DNA from: Diadema setosum
Lineage: Eukaryota > Echinodermata > Echinoidea > Diadematoida > Diadematidae
Length of the DNA stretch: 64,000 nt
Direction of reading: 5' to 3'
NCBI GenBank assembly: GCA_033980235.1
Contig: CM067069.1
Location: 32,785,041 to 32,849,040 of the forward strand
Shown here: piece by piece, positions 1 through 13,618 of the stretch
Layout: every line of letters starts with the position of its first letter
Position numbering within the stretch: position 1 is the first letter of the stretch
Position numbers and translations under genes: made by a program
Notes under the pieces: generated by a model
The model's database searches: none
What the model was told of the DNA's origin: nothing
The model's input: the letters and a program-made list of their open reading frames with translations, nothing else

Positions 1-230
1 CTTTTTCATATTGACTCCTCAGCTGGTACTGACGTACTGTTGTTCATTCTGAATTCCGTGAATTTGATATTTATTAGCTACTACGTGTACCTACAAGGTT
101 TCTATTTATGAAGATTTTTATTTATCAAGATTGATTTTACAAGAAGAGCCATATGAATTAGAGTTGTATAAAGAAGAACAGACATTGGATGCCACTTCTG
201 ATGGCACTATGTATTTACAAACATACATAA

Positions 231-416
231 CAGGGGTCGCACTTAACTTTTTTTTTTTAACTAGCCAGGCGGACTACTTAGAATCAATTTTGACACTGAA
301 GCAATATTTTGGCTAGCCAGACGGACTAGTAACTTCAGAATTTTATGATTTTTAGCTAGTCTGACGTGATTTTGGGTGGCCAATGGCCAGCGGACCATCG
401 CCAATTTCGAACCCTG
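231..416. mobile_element. CAGGG-terminated short TIR element, copy 1 (hAT-like)
   Basis: Starts CAGGGGTCGCACTTAAC and ends, inverted, CAGGGTTCGAAATTGGC. The inside has ACTAGCCAGGCGGACTA and GGCTAGCCAGACGGACTAG repeats in inverted arrangement. The 186-bp element is nearly identical to a copy at 59012-59312. CAGGG ends suggest hAT, but no 8-bp target duplication is clear; CATAA abuts both ends. Confidence 0.75.
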
Positions 417-622
417 CATAATAAAAAAATATCTCAAGGTTAATGAACCGATCAAAATCGCGACATCACTAGCCCTGTTACGTTTTGGGGGAAAATCTTG
501 AACAGATCAATTCTGACAAGTAACAGAGAGAAAGGAAGGAAGAAAGAAAGAAAAGAGGAGAACATGGGAATGAGATGCTTGAAATTAGGAATGGGAAATA
601 GTGATGGAGATGAAGACAAGTA

Positions 623-1065
623 CAGTTGAACCTCTCGTATCCGGACAAGTCGGGACCGGGGCTCATCCGGATAAGGGATTTGGCCGGATACGGGAGACTC
701 AATGCTTTATACATGTACATACCGTATAATAGAGCTCTATGGTACATACACATACACATGTAATGATGTAGCCCATTGTAGTACCACATGTAGTAATGTG
801 TATACTGCGACCTTTTCATTGTTACACTCAGTAACAGACCCCAAAATAGAGGTTCGTGTTTGTAAGCGGAAATCATTTTCTTTTATAAATTCTTGAGATG
901 ATTTACCTAAATAATTATTAAGAAATGTATCAAGTATACGTAAAGTAATTCATGTGTGTTTCCTCCCGTAATTATTAAAAAAAGATAAAAAAAATCACGG
1001 CGAGATTGCTTCCGGATAATAGAGAGATCCGGATAAAGGGAGGCCGGATAATAGAGGTTCAACTG
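623..1065. mobile_element. pogo/Tigger-like MITE
   Basis: Terminal inverted repeats CAGTTGAACCTCTCGTATCC and, inverted, CAGTTGAACCTCTATTATCC, with subterminal CCGGATAA repeats, flanked by TA on both sides (621-622, 1066-1067). CAG ends with a TA duplication are characteristic of pogo-group Tc1/mariner elements. It is 443 bp, has no transposase and is therefore non-autonomous. Confidence 0.85.
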
Positions 1066-1365
1066 TATGTAACATAAAGGAAAGATGGAAAGAGAAGGAA
1101 AAAAAAAACATATTCGATACAGAATTGTTAGAGGAAGAAAAATGCTGATGAATACATATGAGAATGTAGAAAATAATACAATTACTTACAATACAATGAA
1201 ATACAATACAATACAAAATACAATAAAATGAAATAATAACATTTGCATAGCACTCTCACAAGGTACTTTATAGTTGTTTCAAAGCACTTTACATCACATC
1301 ATTTTTACGTAGCGCAACTGCTATAATGCACAATTACAGAGAGAGGATAGTAGTAGCAGTAGAAG

Positions 1366-1387
1366 TAGTAGTAACAGTAGTGGTAGA

Positions 1388-1434
<47 letters not shown>

Positions 1435-1452
1435 AAGTAGTAGTAGTTGTTG
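1366..1452. repeat. (TAG)n microsatellite
   Basis: Imperfect TAG/GTA trinucleotide array. It follows a segment (about 1230-1330) with AGCACTTTACATCAC and TAGCGCAACTGC, reminiscent of widespread tRNA-related SINE tails, but that is uncertain. Confidence 0.8.
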
Positions 1453-3391
1453 TAGAGAGAGATGGGAAGGAAGAGAAGTAGAGCTGAAGACAAGGTATAG
1501 CTAGCTGCCCTTTTTTTCCCTGAAGGATTTAGCGAGCTCGTCGTGACAGACAGCTTGATCTTACTGGGATGAATGGCTGCTGAGATGCCACTAATAGCTC
1601 TTGTCTGCGATTCAAACCCCCGACATTGATTGACACGGGGCAAAATGACGTCTGGCGGCAGGGGTCGGTCGCCAAAGGGTTTACCAAAGGGTCTCGGCGA
1701 GGAGGGATGGAACACCCTGTACATCACTGTGCTGGGTTTGTATGTGGTGATGCTGAGGTGGAAAGGGGGGGGGGGGGGGAGGGCTGGAAGAGGACGACTG
1801 TGGTGCTACTGAGTTGCACGGCCCGAAAGGAGCAAAGGCTGGCGTTGACGCAAGAGCGGGAAATGTGAGTGGGTGAGATGAAATGACGATGCCAGTGCAG
1901 CCAACACATGACAAGGAGTGTGGGATAGGAATGTTTACACGGCTCATGTCTTGACTGCTACCCACGTGCGTACATGCTCAAAAGCGATACTCTGGCATAC
2001 CGTGCTCATAGGACGAATATCTTGCTCTCATTCATACCCCCACATCACCACTCGCATCCATCATGACTGGAAACAGCCCATCTAATCAACATACTAATAG
2101 TGCAGAGTAACCAATGGTTTACACGTAGTTAGTTCTAATATTGCCCATGCTACGTGCAGTGATGGCCTTGGAGTGAAAAATCAACAGAAATAATGCCACT
2201 GTCATGTTTCAAAGTGTGATTTTGCAATAACAGAAATGCTTGGCAGGTTTTAAAAACAATATTGAATAAAGCCATCTCATTTACACGACACATGATGTCT
2301 GACAAATTTCATGTGTGAAACAATACGTTTTGCAGTTTGGAATCTCGAAGTGCAGTGTATATCATTATTATTCACATTGGCTCTAACAACTAGAGAAAAA
2401 GCTGCTAAAACATAATTAAAGAGGTTTTCAAAAATGCGCTTCAACTAATGACTACTGTTTCAAAATTGTTGTTTTGTGTTGGCATGTGTTTCTAACAATT
2501 AATATGTAATCTTTTCACCCTTCCTAAATGATTACAGTGGTTTTCTGACGAATTAGCACCTGTGCAGATAAAGCCAGATTCTTTAGAAACACTTGTTATA
2601 TCACAATGAAATTAGGCTGACAAGAAAACTATTATAGAGAATGACAAAAAGATCAGAAAGATAGATGCTATGGATGGGCAGGGAGATACACAGGTAAATT
2701 GAGGGGACAGACAGATTGATACAAGATACACACACATACAGACAGACAGATTATGACTAATTGAATAAGAAAGTAAGAATGTGGGTCACATGAACACAAA
2801 CACTCAAAGGGCAATGCTGGACGTGTTCAAAGTTAATCTGAAAGGAAAGAGTAAAATTTGATAAGCACAACAGTGAAAATTTGATAAGAATTGGATGAAA
2901 ATTGGGAAAGTAACATTTTGAAGTGTCACTAATTTTCACATTTAACAGTTCTGGAATAGTTAATAAGACTATGCTAATGAGTGAGCTGATGATGTTATTA
3001 CTTCACAACTTGCCGTATAGTCTGTGTATAATAATATAAAATCTTGAAATATCCAGTTTCTGTGTCAAAAGGCAATTGTGCCCCAGTCTCAAATCCCAAT
3101 ATATCAGACTGATTATCATATCCAAGTTATTCAGCAAGGAATAATGTTATGCTTTACACTTTTATAGTAGGATGATTGAATTATTATCCGTTTTCGTACA
3201 CAAAGGAAAATTGTTAGGTGAAGACATCACTAGCTCACACATTTGCATATATTCACAGCAACTGTTCAACAACTCTTTGACAAAAATTAGCAAAATTTTA
3301 CAAACTGCTTTCTGACTGCCTTGATCTTCTTTTCCATTTTGATCAAATTTTCACTAATTGTGCTTGTTAAACTTTGCTCTTTTGCTTCACT

Positions 3392-3691
3392 CTAATTTGT
3401 ACTGGTCTGGAAATTTTGTCCCTGAAAAATTTCTTTCAGATGCTCGTCCCCACCTTTCCATCCGCTGACCAGACAGTGGTGGAGCTCCTTGATTTGGCCC
3501 CTCAGTTCCTGGACCTCACCCGACAGGCCCAGGCTCCGGGCATAGCTCTGGCCAAAGTACCGGCCGGGCCTGTCCCCCTGGGTGCCCCCCTGGGTCCCGG
3601 CCAGCTCCAGCTGGGCCTCTTGGCACTTGTGGAGGAGGATCTTGGCCGAGGTAGAGAGGGAGAGGACCAGCTCAATGGGCCTCTTGACCTC
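3392..3691 (-). CDS. KIF14: KIF14-like exon 25 (C-terminus, residues 1252-1350, stop)
   Basis: Codes [20 protein letters not shown], then [31 protein letters not shown] and ends FQTSTN with TAG at 3392-3394. The CC-rich acceptor CATCCCCAG fits the phase left by exon 24. It corresponds to the human helices near the C-terminus, but the last 50 or so human residues have no counterpart. No clear AATAAA was found downstream on the minus strand. The Gly-rich stretch could also host a donor (AAAG|GTGGGG), so a further exon to the left cannot be excluded. Confidence 0.8.
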   Translation of the reverse strand, partial: EVKRPIELVLSLSTSAKILLHKCQEAQLELAGTQGGTQGDRPGRYFGQSYARSLGLSGEVQELRGQIKELHHCLVSGWKGGDEHLKEIFQGQNFQTSTN

Positions 3692-6152
3692 CTGGGGATG
3701 AGGGGAGAAAGAGGGGTCAAGTCACGTCAATTCAATTTAATACATCCCCCCAAAAAACAAAAACAAAAAACAAAAAAAAAATCATGTCTGGCAGCCCAAA
3801 GGCTGAATTGCACATGTTTGCAATCATAATCATTCATACAAGTAGATATTACAGTATTCTAAGAAAATAACAATGATATCAAGTCATGATGAAGAAACTA
3901 CATTTGTACGAATTTAACCTTCTCAGTAAATAACTTCAACTGAAAGATGCATGTAAAGATGATGTTAATAACACACAGTATATACGCAGCTTGTAAAATG
4001 TAAAGATACAAGTAACATGTTAGGAATTACACAGCAGAATTTACATAAGAAAGGAACTTTTGTATCAAATAATGTAAAATAAAGCATGCCATGGGTCAGA
4101 TTCTTCCAAGTTTAGTGCTTGGATGTTTTTGCAACTACATAATGTGTGAACACAATGGACAGGACTTGGAGGGAAGGGATTCCTGACATGCTCTACAAAA
4201 CTCCTCATTTCTCTTTGATGACTGAAGCAGTTCTGTAAGATATGGGTAAATAGTACGTTCTTAGTTTCATACCCTGAAATTGTATTTGGATTGATTCAGT
4301 ATTTTTCAAAGTTTCATTGGGGAGGGTACCGTCGTAATTCTTTTGGGACATACAGTATGTCAACAGCCATATTGTTCACATTATGGTCCTAGAGATATTT
4401 TCTTGCCTAATAATTTTGTCAGAACATCTCCCCATCCCACCCTCTTATGTTGTCAGCAAAATAATGGAGAAGTTGTTTGTTTGTTGTTTTTTTTAAGTGA
4501 TTTCATCAGTTTTTTGGCTCTTTCTGGAGAATGAGAAGTATGTTCCTGATGGTGAGATTAAAAAAAAAGAAAGGAAAAAAAAGAAGAAGCTATCTTTAAC
4601 ATTGGCAAACAACAACGATCACAATGCCAGAAAAGGAGATACTAAGGGTTCTTTTCCGGCCCAACTTTCACCCACCTCATCATGGAAGACCCAATTACCA
4701 CGTATCTTCACACAAGATGCGCACACACACACATACACACACACACACACACACACGCATAGCACAGCAATCTCTCCGTGACATATTTGACGCCTTTGAA
4801 ACATCCTCAAGACTAGACACAAACCACAACATGATATCATGACAAGTATGGCCCGAAATGATTTACGTTCTCTCGTCATATCAATGCGTCTCATGACTCT
4901 GCGAGCCGTATTTCACTGGCTCTAATGAAGATTGCTGGGTTCCTACGCCTTAAAATGCAAGGGTTTGACTCTGGCCCACTTTGTTTGAGGGTCCTCTAAA
5001 TGCCTGTTCTAGTGAGAGCGAACCACTATGATGGGACACAGCTTTCGCAGCAGGGGAAGCATTGGTTTGTTCACATCAGGCAATAACTTCATGGAGATAT
5101 GTTCAGGTTTACAGCTGTGTTATCCTGCAGGCAAGGGTCACGAGACCGTGTTTTTGGATTATAGTATGAATAGAATACAAATTCTTCACATTTTTCTGGT
5201 TTATAACCAGACCAACTGCATCAACTTTTATTTTCTAGAACAAAAGAGTAACTGCCTTTGGCTGCACACATTGTAAAGTACAATGTATAGTCCAGCTAGC
5301 CAATCCTGGAGGAATATTGAGGTGTAGAATACAGTATTGTCGGCATTGTAGTTATTAAAGAAATAAACAAAGCAAACAAACAAATAGAAACTAATACTTT
5401 TGGTACATAATCATATACAGATGTGGAGGATCCCTGGTTGAATGAGGCCTCCCGAGGGAGCTATTCGCTGGAGAAGTCCAACTGTTTTACTTGTTTCAAT
5501 TACTCTCTGGCAGAGTTGCCCAATCCTGAAGCTTCTGTGTGTTCCTATGCCAAGTATTCACGTCTTGCTCATCATGCTTTTATCTGTGCCATTTGCAGCT
5601 ACCATACCTCATGTGATGATCATTATCGCTGTCAATATTTAAACAAGAGCTGATGATACCCTTTTCTTCATATTTCAAATTTCACCTAGACTGCAATTGC
5701 TGCTCTGCTTTTAATAGGCAGCAAGTCCTTTCAGTCTCCTCATAAATGGGCATGAAGATAGCAGAGAGTATTTGATGTTTAACATGTACAATAAATCAAA
5801 CTGCATCTGATAATGACACTAAAACACTAACATACATTATGGCACCCCCCCCCCCCCCCCATTTCTTTCAAATTATTTGACTGTAATGTATTAAAGGGCA
5901 TCTTTGTTTGGCAGACAGAACTGAGTATCTTTTAACTATCTTTACCTTTGGGCTCAATGCTAAAACAAGGTACAATTTACATCCCCATTCTAAAGACAGC
6001 TCTAGAATGAAGTCCTCTAGTGCGCAATGAAAATGAATATAAAATGTAGATTTATGTATCTTGTTTCCAATTTTGAAATACTTTCACCTGATTCAGACAA
6101 GCAGTGTGCATTAGTTTTGGAGATGAATGTTAGGAAGCAAACTACTTCTTCA

Positions 6153-6187
<35 letters not shown>

Positions 6188-9100
6188 TGCCATATTTACA
6201 CGTATACTTCCATTCTGTGTGGATAAAAAGAACCAGCTAAAGGTCAAACGCCGACGACCACCACCACCACAAAAAAAAACCCAACATCAACAACAAAATG
6301 CATTTTTTTTTAAAGTCTATGTTTACAATGCCTTTTAGTTGTTAAGTTACTAAAAATGTGTATGTTTGCGTCTTGCATCAATTCTTTTCTTTTCTTTTCT
6401 TTCTGACCTACATTTGTGCCATGCAACATCTCCTTAATCACTGTAGCTTGAAAGGGAAACTTTTGTTGTTGTTATAAACTGAAATCCTCTACAACAAATC
6501 TAAATCTTGGGTTTAGAAAGCTAAATCCACATTCCTACAGGAGGATTGGCCAAAATGGATCATATTGAATATGCGATGGTGTTGACTCGTGCCTTAAGTC
6601 CTCTTAGTAATCCCTCCCGAGAGTCCAATTAACAACCTGGCAAATTAATTTCAGAGGTGCCTTGAACTTTCACCCAAAATATGAAACTCTCCCCCCAAGA
6701 AAAACGCTGCCATGGTGTTTTTCCATGTATTTCGTCATGTGGGAGATTGGCGAGGAACATATGAGAATGGGCTTTCCAGAAATGCTGATGAGAGTAGCAG
6801 GGGCCGCGGCTGTCGAAAAGTGTTTTGCGCCGGGAAAAGGGGGAGAAAAATGCCTAATTGCCGCTTGGAGGGAACTTTGCGATCCACGGCACAACACCGG
6901 TGAGAGAATGGTTAAACACGTTTGAATAACTCGATTAAGGAAAGCTTGATTAAGGGCTGTCTATTCAGGGAGGGGCTATTTCATCTGCTTGATCTTTCTT
7001 GTGGGAAGCTGAGAGACCACTGAGAAAAAAAAAATCCACAAAAGGTAAACACCTTCATGATTTAACCCACTGCATCCTAAATTCTCTAAGATTGCATGTT
7101 ATACATCCATGATGAAAGGACAAATATCTCTTCACAATGTTTTTAAAAGCACACAAATGAAAACCCTGTTTTTCTAAAATTTGTTTCTCTTTTGGAATTC
7201 TGAATGATATATCCTTGAACATTCCAGACAAGGACATCATTCTACACTCTCATACATGTACCTATCAATCAATTACCAATACTACACAAGCTATTAAAAA
7301 ACTGTAGGGACCTCTCTTTTGAAAAGAAATGGACGAAAAAAAGGTGAAATATGCAACTGAAGTTTGACACTGAATTCTTCTATAGGACCCTTCAATTATT
7401 TAGGTCATGAATGCATTCAATGCTTACATTTTTATTTGAAGTACTGTCTGATTGAACAAGGGAGCAAAAACACATTAAAAGTTTAAGTGCTGCATACATC
7501 TGGACACGTACAGTGCATCATGATCTGAAATATCAGTCATGTCAACACTAACTTACACATGTCATTTACACTCTCATTACTATTAAATGAGGTTTTAGTT
7601 ATTATAACAAGATTGCTCACTACCATGTACAAATTGTACTGTGGAAGCTACATTTTCTGATTGAAACCAATGGTTCCTTTTAAAGTTCAGCTCAGTAAAC
7701 CATTCTGGCATTTTAAAGCATAATTTCCCATAAATCCTGACCACTTCGTCTTAGTGGCTTCACTATACAATGTATAAACTACTAAAATGCACTGAAGGTC
7801 CCCTCCACGCACTACCTACTGTCAAAGGCTTTGAAAATCAAATGTTAAATTTGTACCTGTAACACACATTTGAAGCCTTCTAGTGGCGACACTATATCAA
7901 TGGGCAGAACTTTTCCAATACCAAAGTCATTCAAAAACTTACCATGAAGAGAAACGCACTGCATGGGTTTAAGATGGTCTTTAACACCTAATGACAAATC
8001 GATCTAAGGCAGGAAGTAAGAAGGGGGGAAAAAGTGATCTAAATTGTGTGCACTCATCCTGCCGAGATAACGGTTTGGCCCCGGGACATAATTGCCAGCG
8101 ACTGCACCTATCTGCCAATGCCTTCCAAGCCCGATCGGCGCTCAGTTGCGCCATTCTGCGTTTGCCGCGTCTTGACAGTCTGCGGCACAGGTGAACGATG
8201 ACTGTCTAGATTTTGCACCACGCATCTGTCCGACGAGATAACGGCAACGGCATTTTGATGTGTAGAGTGGGGTGAGGATTGTTTGTTTGTTTGCCAGAAA
8301 AGAAAGAAAGTAAAGAAAAAGAGGGGAAAAATGTGGCCATCTCGGCAAAGCAACACGTGTGAGCTCGTAAAATTAGTGTTGCGGCGATAAAATGAACCTC
8401 TGCAACAGCTTTGGGTGTTGATCCACTCGATGGGTGATTGGAGATTCATGTAGAGATAAAACTTAATGCAAAAATATGGTTTCACCTTCTCAGTTCAGCA
8501 AAGAGTTTGGGTGAATCAGATTACAGGGCTCACACAGGTAAACATTTCCCCATAGAGACGTGTGTTACAATTCAAAATTGAAAAAATTCTGTAAAATAGC
8601 TGGGAGAAATGAATTGTTTCATCTTCACTAACCTGAAAGAGTGAGATATATCCTTTCATCCATCAAATTTCCAAGGGGGGTTCTTCAGCTCAAATTCTGT
8701 CCAAGGGTTCGCAAAGCCAGACTATGAGTTCTTTTTACTCAAAAAATCACATATTTTCTGTACATGGACCCGATCAAATATAGTCCCTTTAAATTCCATT
8801 GGGAGAAAAGCTTGAATCATCTTCCAACCAAAATGCAGTTTGTAGAGAAATTCATGCTCAATATCTGCAGCTATTCAGTTTTTTGCCAAACTGTATTTCT
8901 GATTATTGATTGATTTTTTTTTCTTCATTTATTTTTAAAGCATTTTTGGTACGATTTTGTGACGCAGTCAGGGACATCCCATTAAATTTACAGGTGTGAG
9001 CCTTATACAACTGTACAGCTGTAGCAAAATGAAAGCTCCAAAGCACTCCCTCTCTTGACACAACTCTGTGTCAATGATTTTTCTGCCTTATCTTTACAAA

Positions 9101-12100
9101 GAAAACACATGAATCAGATATTAATGGTGGTATATTGTGATACGGGTTTCTTTGCTATCTTCCACCGTCCCCATTTACTGTTCTCTGCAGATGTTCCACA
9201 CAGTGTTATCTGTGTAGTCAAGTACACGCATACATTGTACGTCAATAAATGAGACCAATGGGTGCGAATTCACAGAGCTAGTTTAAATCAAATCCACATT
9301 TAAAGTTAGTTCTAATGTAAAGCCCTTTTTACACTTGCAAATTTTTGCTTAGTCCCGTATCAACGGTGGGGCTAAGGTGCCTTAGCCCCACCGTTGGTAC
9401 CGGACTTTCCTTAGCCCACCTTCTGTTTACACTTTGTTTTTGCCAAAGTGGGCTAGTCCCACCGATAAACCCATACTATCTGGCCCTGCAAAAAAGCAAT
9501 TGCGGTGCCAAGCAAGCGCGTGTAAACAGAACGAAGTACTGGACTAAGAAATACGAGTATAAAAAGGTCGGTTTTTCTTTAGCCCGGGACAAGAGGGTAA
9601 TACGGGATTTATTGGTAAGTGTAAAAAGCTGAAAAAATTGGTACGGGATTAACGATGATCCTGGGTCAGAGAAAGTACGGGGTTAAGAAACACAAGTGTA
9701 AAAAGGGCTTAATAAAACAAGCGTAAAATTAGTACACCTTACTATTTGGCATGTGCATCTCAGTGCATGTTCATTGTCAGATGTCTGTTGGCATGTATGC
9801 AATTTATGTCATGCACATTTACAACACAAGTCACGCAGTCAAAATTTGAATAATTCGTCTAGACAAATTCTTAACTACCTGTGAGAATTCCAGCCATGGC
9901 ATTGGGATTCCTCTTAATTTCTCAGGGTTTTTTTTTTTTTTCCTGTTTTCTTCCCAGAGTAGATTTATAAATCAAGGAGTCCTGTGAATACTAGACTAGC
10001 AGATCTTTGAATGGTACCAAGCTTGAAGATAAAGATAAATCTTTAAAATGATGCACACCTTTTTTCAGTAGCCCTTCTTGTGGTATGCTATCTGTACAAA
10101 TAGAATTTATTCATCTCTCCCTATGGCTCTGATCATTCTTCAATATTCATAATTCTCCACCCTTTTGAAAACCCAAAGTGTTGTGAGTCCACATGATACC
10201 CACTAGCCATGTGGGAAACAAAATTGTTCTGTTGGGCAACCAAATCGAATTGAAACTTGCCAAAACTCTCATTCAGGTGAGGATCATTGAAAAATACTTC
10301 TTGTATTGTCTAGCATTCCTCCACATTAAAGACAACTTACTCACTCTATTTGATCAGTTTTTTTTTTTTCCTTTGGGAGGTGGGGGGGGGGTGAATTTTT
10401 TGTCCATCATGTTCCAAACTTTCTTTTTTCCGCACACCTTCTGTCCTGTTGACCTAAACCATTTTACTATCATCACACTTGCCTCTCAGCTTTGATTACC
10501 TGTGCCCATCCCCCCCCCCCCAATTCCTCTCTCCTTCTATCTCTTCTCTTCTCATCCAGTCTCTGTCGCCCTCCCATCTGTGCGCCCGCTCTCTTCCCAT
10601 TACCACCGACGCTGGCTGACATATTTGCATCACTTTGTGTCACTCTGTGGAACGCGCGCGGCAGCTGCCAGCGCGATAAAACGTCACACCCAGACCCGGC
10701 CCCTGGCAAACGCTGGACCAATTAGCGCGGCCCGCAGCTTAATGTGTACACATTGTCCAATCAAAAAGGGAACCACTTTGTAGCGATGTAGACAGAGTCA
10801 CTGCATGATGCACCTTTAAAATCTGGCCCAAAGAGCAATTTCAAGTGCTGTGATTCCATATTTCCTTGGTGAAAAGAAGCATGCTAAGTTGCATGGCTCT
10901 GAAAACACTGTAGAGAAAAATTTTACGTCAATTTGTACTACGCAGACCTACAAATTTGTAGATGAAAAAAATATATGGGGGTATCAGGAGGTTAGGAAGG
11001 AGCTCTTAAAGGTCTGCTCTAGGGCCAACATCAAAATGAAACTGACAAATCAAATTTACTTTTTTAATGAAATTATGGCTGTGAATTCAGTCAACAGGCT
11101 TTTGGTAAACATGTGATACGTGTAGGCCTCTGAATTTCGAAAGTTGGAGCAATATTTCTTGTCAGGCCTGTGTATATAAGGCACTGAACTGCAGTCATTT
11201 GGTGAGCATAGACAAAACAAAAAACAACAAAAATAAAAGTACAAAAGAACATCAGGGTCCCGAAAGCATACAACACTGAACATTTATTCCAGAAGAGCTG
11301 TCCCTGTTACTGTAAGTAGTGGGTATAGGCAGAATGTAAGGTGATGATCAATCGTGCTCTAGCAATCATATTTCCCAATTAGCAGCATGCTATTTACTCT
11401 CACACAGAAGATCAGTGGATACTACTATGGCCCAATTTGTTAATTACCTCCGCCAAGGGAGGAGGTTATGTTTTCGTCAACGTTGGTTTGTTGGTTTGTT
11501 GGTTGGTTTGCTTGTTTGTTTGTTTGTTTGTTTGTGACATGATTGTCCGTGTGCAAAATGACTCAAAAAGTTGTGAACGGCTTTAGATAAAATTCAAAGG
11601 AAAGGAAATGTTGAGAATGACACAAGGAACAGATGATCAAGTTTTGGTAGTGATCTGGGAATTTTTGTGGATTTTATGAATGATTTTCGATACATTGGTG
11701 GGTATCGGATCAATTAAGTTCAAGCTGCGCATTTTTGAGGTTTTCTTACAGTGTATATCCTCTAGTTTCTGCTAGGGCGAGGCGCACCACGCAGCTGAGA
11801 AGTTACGACGAAACAAAGGCTTCTATATTGGGAAATCTGGCGATTTTCAGCACGCAAAAATGTATGGGTGGAAATCACTGGTCTCTATGGAAGAACAAGA
11901 TAGTGGTGGAAATGAGCTGCTTGGCGGAGGTCTGCGCTCTCAGAGTGTTTCTCTATCAATAAATTGATTATAAAACATTACATGTATGTACACAGTAACC
12001 ACAATCAGGTTCTCAATATAGCATACTATCTGTGTACCTTTTTGGCTAATTAACAATTTGCTTTTTCGTCATTACCCAACTGAAATTGTTTTATCATATT

Positions 12101-13580
12101 ATTTCACAAATTATATGCATACCAGGGGCGGATCCAGGAATTCTGTAAAGGGGGGGGGGGGGGGGGGGGGGGCGCAACTAATATTTCTGGTGCCACTTCC
12201 GGGTTTCATTTCATTTCTTTCTCTTTATTTCTTTTGTTTTAACGAAAAATAAAGGGGGCGTGAGCCAGTTGTGCCCCTCCTCTGGATCCGCCACTGAATA
12301 CAATGTATGAGTCCATTTAAATGGCAAATTATGCACCGTCCAACACAACCACAAAGTATCACAGTGTAGGTGATGGTGTTGTCACGGTTACACACATCTC
12401 AAACTGCTGCAGGTTTCAGAAAGAACAAAGTCATTAAGTGCGCAATTAAACTTTTGGCATTTGAATGGAATAGGGCAAGGTATACACTGTACCAAAACCT
12501 GCATGCATGTATACAAAGATGCCCTCAAACTTAGTATGCACTGTGTCTGGAAGGAAAGAACGGTCAAGTGCAGCCACAAACACGGACAAGACCTCTCTGT
12601 CCAGTGGTCTTTAATAGCAATGTTGGTCACCCAAGTGGTCACAGGATGGACTTAAAATATCGGGGGGGGGGGGGAGAGAAAAAGACAAAATGAAAGAGAC
12701 AGGAGCAGTCTATACAATGTGCTGGATTGTTTTTGGAGATGTCATCATGTATGCATTGCCTAGTGGGACTTAAGATAGCTACAGCGTGACCCACAAGCGA
12801 CCCCTCAGGCAAGTTTCCACTCATCAAATTAGCCCATGATGGCTGGTGAAACGTGCTGGGCTGTGACAATGGTACCGGATGACACATGTCTTGTCTCCTT
12901 AATTCTCCCCTCGTCCTCGATCCTCCTCCTCCAACAAGTCTCTGAGATACACATTGTAGACCCCTCTACCACACACACCCACCCTCCCTCCCCCCCCCCC
13001 CCTCCCCATTCCCCATTTCTCTAGCACTACAACAAAAGTTTAAAAGGAGAAAGCGCTCACAAATTGCTGCACCACATACTCACATCCGTGCTGGCAGCTC
13101 TCTCCTTGCATGGTTTTCGGTTCATTTTAAAGGTAGCTCAGCTTTTTGATCTAGCTGAAAACTCTAACATCTCCACATAAAATACAACCTCATATTCTCT
13201 ACTAAACCCACAAGGAATAACAATAATGCTTTCTTTTCTTTCTTTTTAGACCTTATTGAATGGAGTTTTTATACAGAGAGCGCAGCTGAATAAAACACAC
13301 CCAAAGAATACCTGTAAGGCCAGTCAAGCAATATTTACCTGGTCTCTTCTTTAAAAGGTCTCTTTTGCATGTTTCATCATGAATATCATTTAATTTCTTC
13401 TCCTATATGCCTGATTCCTAAAAAAACAACAACACACAATTGCATTAACCTGTTGAGGACGGTTTGATTTTGCTACAATACGCATTTCCCATACACACCT
13501 GCCTAAGTATACTCGGGACTAGTCTTCAACGGGTTAAGACTTTAAAGCCATACTTTCAACCATCTCTGCTTTCTATCTTC

Positions 13581-13618
<38 letters not shown>

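Larger units (their letters stand above)
1..3391. other. 3' flank of the KIF14-like gene
   Basis: Apart from the two MITEs and the TAG array, 1480-1930 is a GC-richer island (including a poly-G run at 1767-1780) with no convincing exon. 1931-3391 is AT-rich. It may contain the 3' untranslated region, but no polyadenylation signal could be assigned. Confidence 0.5.

Noticed and set aside
3374..3829. 151-codon plus-strand open frame
   Set aside because: Antisense shadow of GC-rich exon 25; the minus strand shows KIF14-type helices and a correct acceptor.
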